The notes under the pieces: model-generated
Told to the model about the DNA's origin: nothing
The model's input: only the letters and a program-made list of their open reading frames with translations
The model's database searches: none
NCBI GenBank assembly: GCA_002367235.1
Contig: DFBC01000149.1
Location: forward strand, 1-6,266
Length of the DNA stretch: 6,266 nucleotides
Reading direction: 5' to 3'
Origin: Cellvibrionales bacterium UBA3090
GTDB lineage: Bacteria > Pseudomonadota > Gammaproteobacteria > Pseudomonadales > Porticoccaceae
In this document: piece after piece, positions 5,709 to 6,266 of the stretch
Position numbering within the stretch: the stretch's first letter is position 1
Layout: every line of letters starts with the position of its first letter
Translations under genes and position numbers: made by a program

Positions 5709-6266
5709 TCAGGGGCGTTGAAGTCCGTATTTTTTCAGTTTGATATAAAGTGTGCTCTTGGCAATATTCAGTTGCTTGGCAACCTTGGTCAAATTACCAC
5801 CTTGCTCTCTAATCGCTCGGCTAATCACCTCTTTTTCTGCAAGGTCCAGAGGGTTTGAATTTTCTTCACAAGCTGTTTCAGCGTTAGCCATAAGGAAATC
5901 TTGAGGTAAGTCCTCTGGCCCAAGCTCTTCTGAGTCGGAAAGGAAAAATGCAGCCGTAATTAAGTTGCTCAGTTCGCGAATATTTCCTGGCCAGGAATGT
6001 TTTTCCAGCAGATCCAGCAAAGGTTTTCCGAGCCGCTTTTCACCTACAGCGTGTTGCTCTGCAAGATTGTCGAAAATATTTTTGGCCAGTATTGAAACGT
6101 CGCCTTTGCGTTCCCGAAGCGGTGGCACTGTGAGTGTCATGGAAGAAATACGGTAATAAAGGTCCATCCTGAAACGGCCCTCTGCGACTTCCTGGGTCAA
6201 ATCTCTGTTAGTTGCCGCAATCAGTCGAAAATTGACTTTGCGGGGTAGCGTTTCACCCACGCGGCA
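5709..6266 (-). CDS. Sigma-54-dependent transcriptional activator (AAA+ and Fis-type HTH), C-terminal part
   Basis: C-terminal 185 codons plus TGA stop (5711-5709) of a bacterial enhancer-binding protein, which uses ATP hydrolysis to open sigma-54 RNA polymerase promoters. The frame stays open to the right edge. An in-frame GTG at 6260-6258 exists, but homology continues upstream of it, so the true start lies beyond the window. Numbering from the first codon at 6266: FRLIAATNRDL (13-23, sensor I region), EGRFRMDLYYRI (29-40, including arginine-finger-type residues), LRERKGDV (50-57), WPGNIRELSNLI (92-103, sensor II). A linker of about 30 residues follows, then a Fis-type helix-turn-helix (about 143-182, with GNLTKVAKQLNIAKSTLYIKL at 157-177). 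The Walker motifs, GAFTGA loop and sensory domain are off the window, so the signal and true sigma-54 contact cannot be judged. The C-terminus resembles AcoR/COG3284-like activators. It converges on the DUF2721 gene. Confidence 0.93.
   Translation of the reverse strand, partial: CRVGETLPRKVNFRLIAATNRDLTQEVAEGRFRMDLYYRISSMTLTVPPLRERKGDVSILAKNIFDNLAEQHAVGEKRLGKPLLDLLEKHSWPGNIRELSNLITAAFFLSDSEELGPEDLPQDFLMANAETACEENSNPLDLAEKEVISRAIREQGGNLTKVAKQLNIAKSTLYIKLKKYGLQRP

Overview
The window looks like ordinary chromosomal DNA from a gammaproteobacterium, with densely packed genes and intermediate GC content judged by eye. The best taxonomic clues are the type of LpxH-like metallophosphoesterase, an AcrB-class RND pump, a sigma-54 activator and Shine-Dalgarno-type starts. 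I cannot name a genus. There are no insertion sequences, tRNAs, rRNAs, CRISPR repeats or phage genes.

Layout from left to right: (1) positions 1-587, minus strand: N-terminal 195 codons of an LpxH-like metallophosphoesterase that runs off the left edge. (2) 588-808: divergent intergenic region with a close match to a sigma-54 (-24/-12) promoter pointing right, weak sigma-70-like elements and a short direct repeat. (3) 809-1972 and 1969-5100, plus strand: a two-gene RND efflux operon, made of a periplasmic adaptor and a complete 1043-residue inner-membrane permease, joined by an ATGA overlap. No outer-membrane channel gene is present, so the pump presumably uses a TolC-type channel encoded elsewhere. 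(4) 5101-5171: a short gap with a terminator-like hairpin. (5) 5172-5654, plus strand: a 160-residue DUF2721 membrane protein of unknown function. (6) 5655-5708: a strong hairpin between convergent genes. (7) 5709-6266, minus strand: C-terminal 185 codons of a sigma-54-dependent activator (end of the AAA+ domain plus a Fis-type helix-turn-helix), cut by the right edge.

The adaptor and permease should form one proton-driven export machine spanning the inner membrane and periplasm. The phosphoesterase and DUF2721 protein also relate to the envelope, but no shared pathway can be shown. The most interesting link is the -24/-12-like element upstream of the pump in a window that also encodes a sigma-54 activator; whether that activator controls the pump is speculation. 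I found no convincing previously undescribed system. The remaining observations are modest: a perfect 10-bp inverted repeat inside the permease gene, homopolymer tracts, and departures from reference residues in the phosphoesterase and permease.
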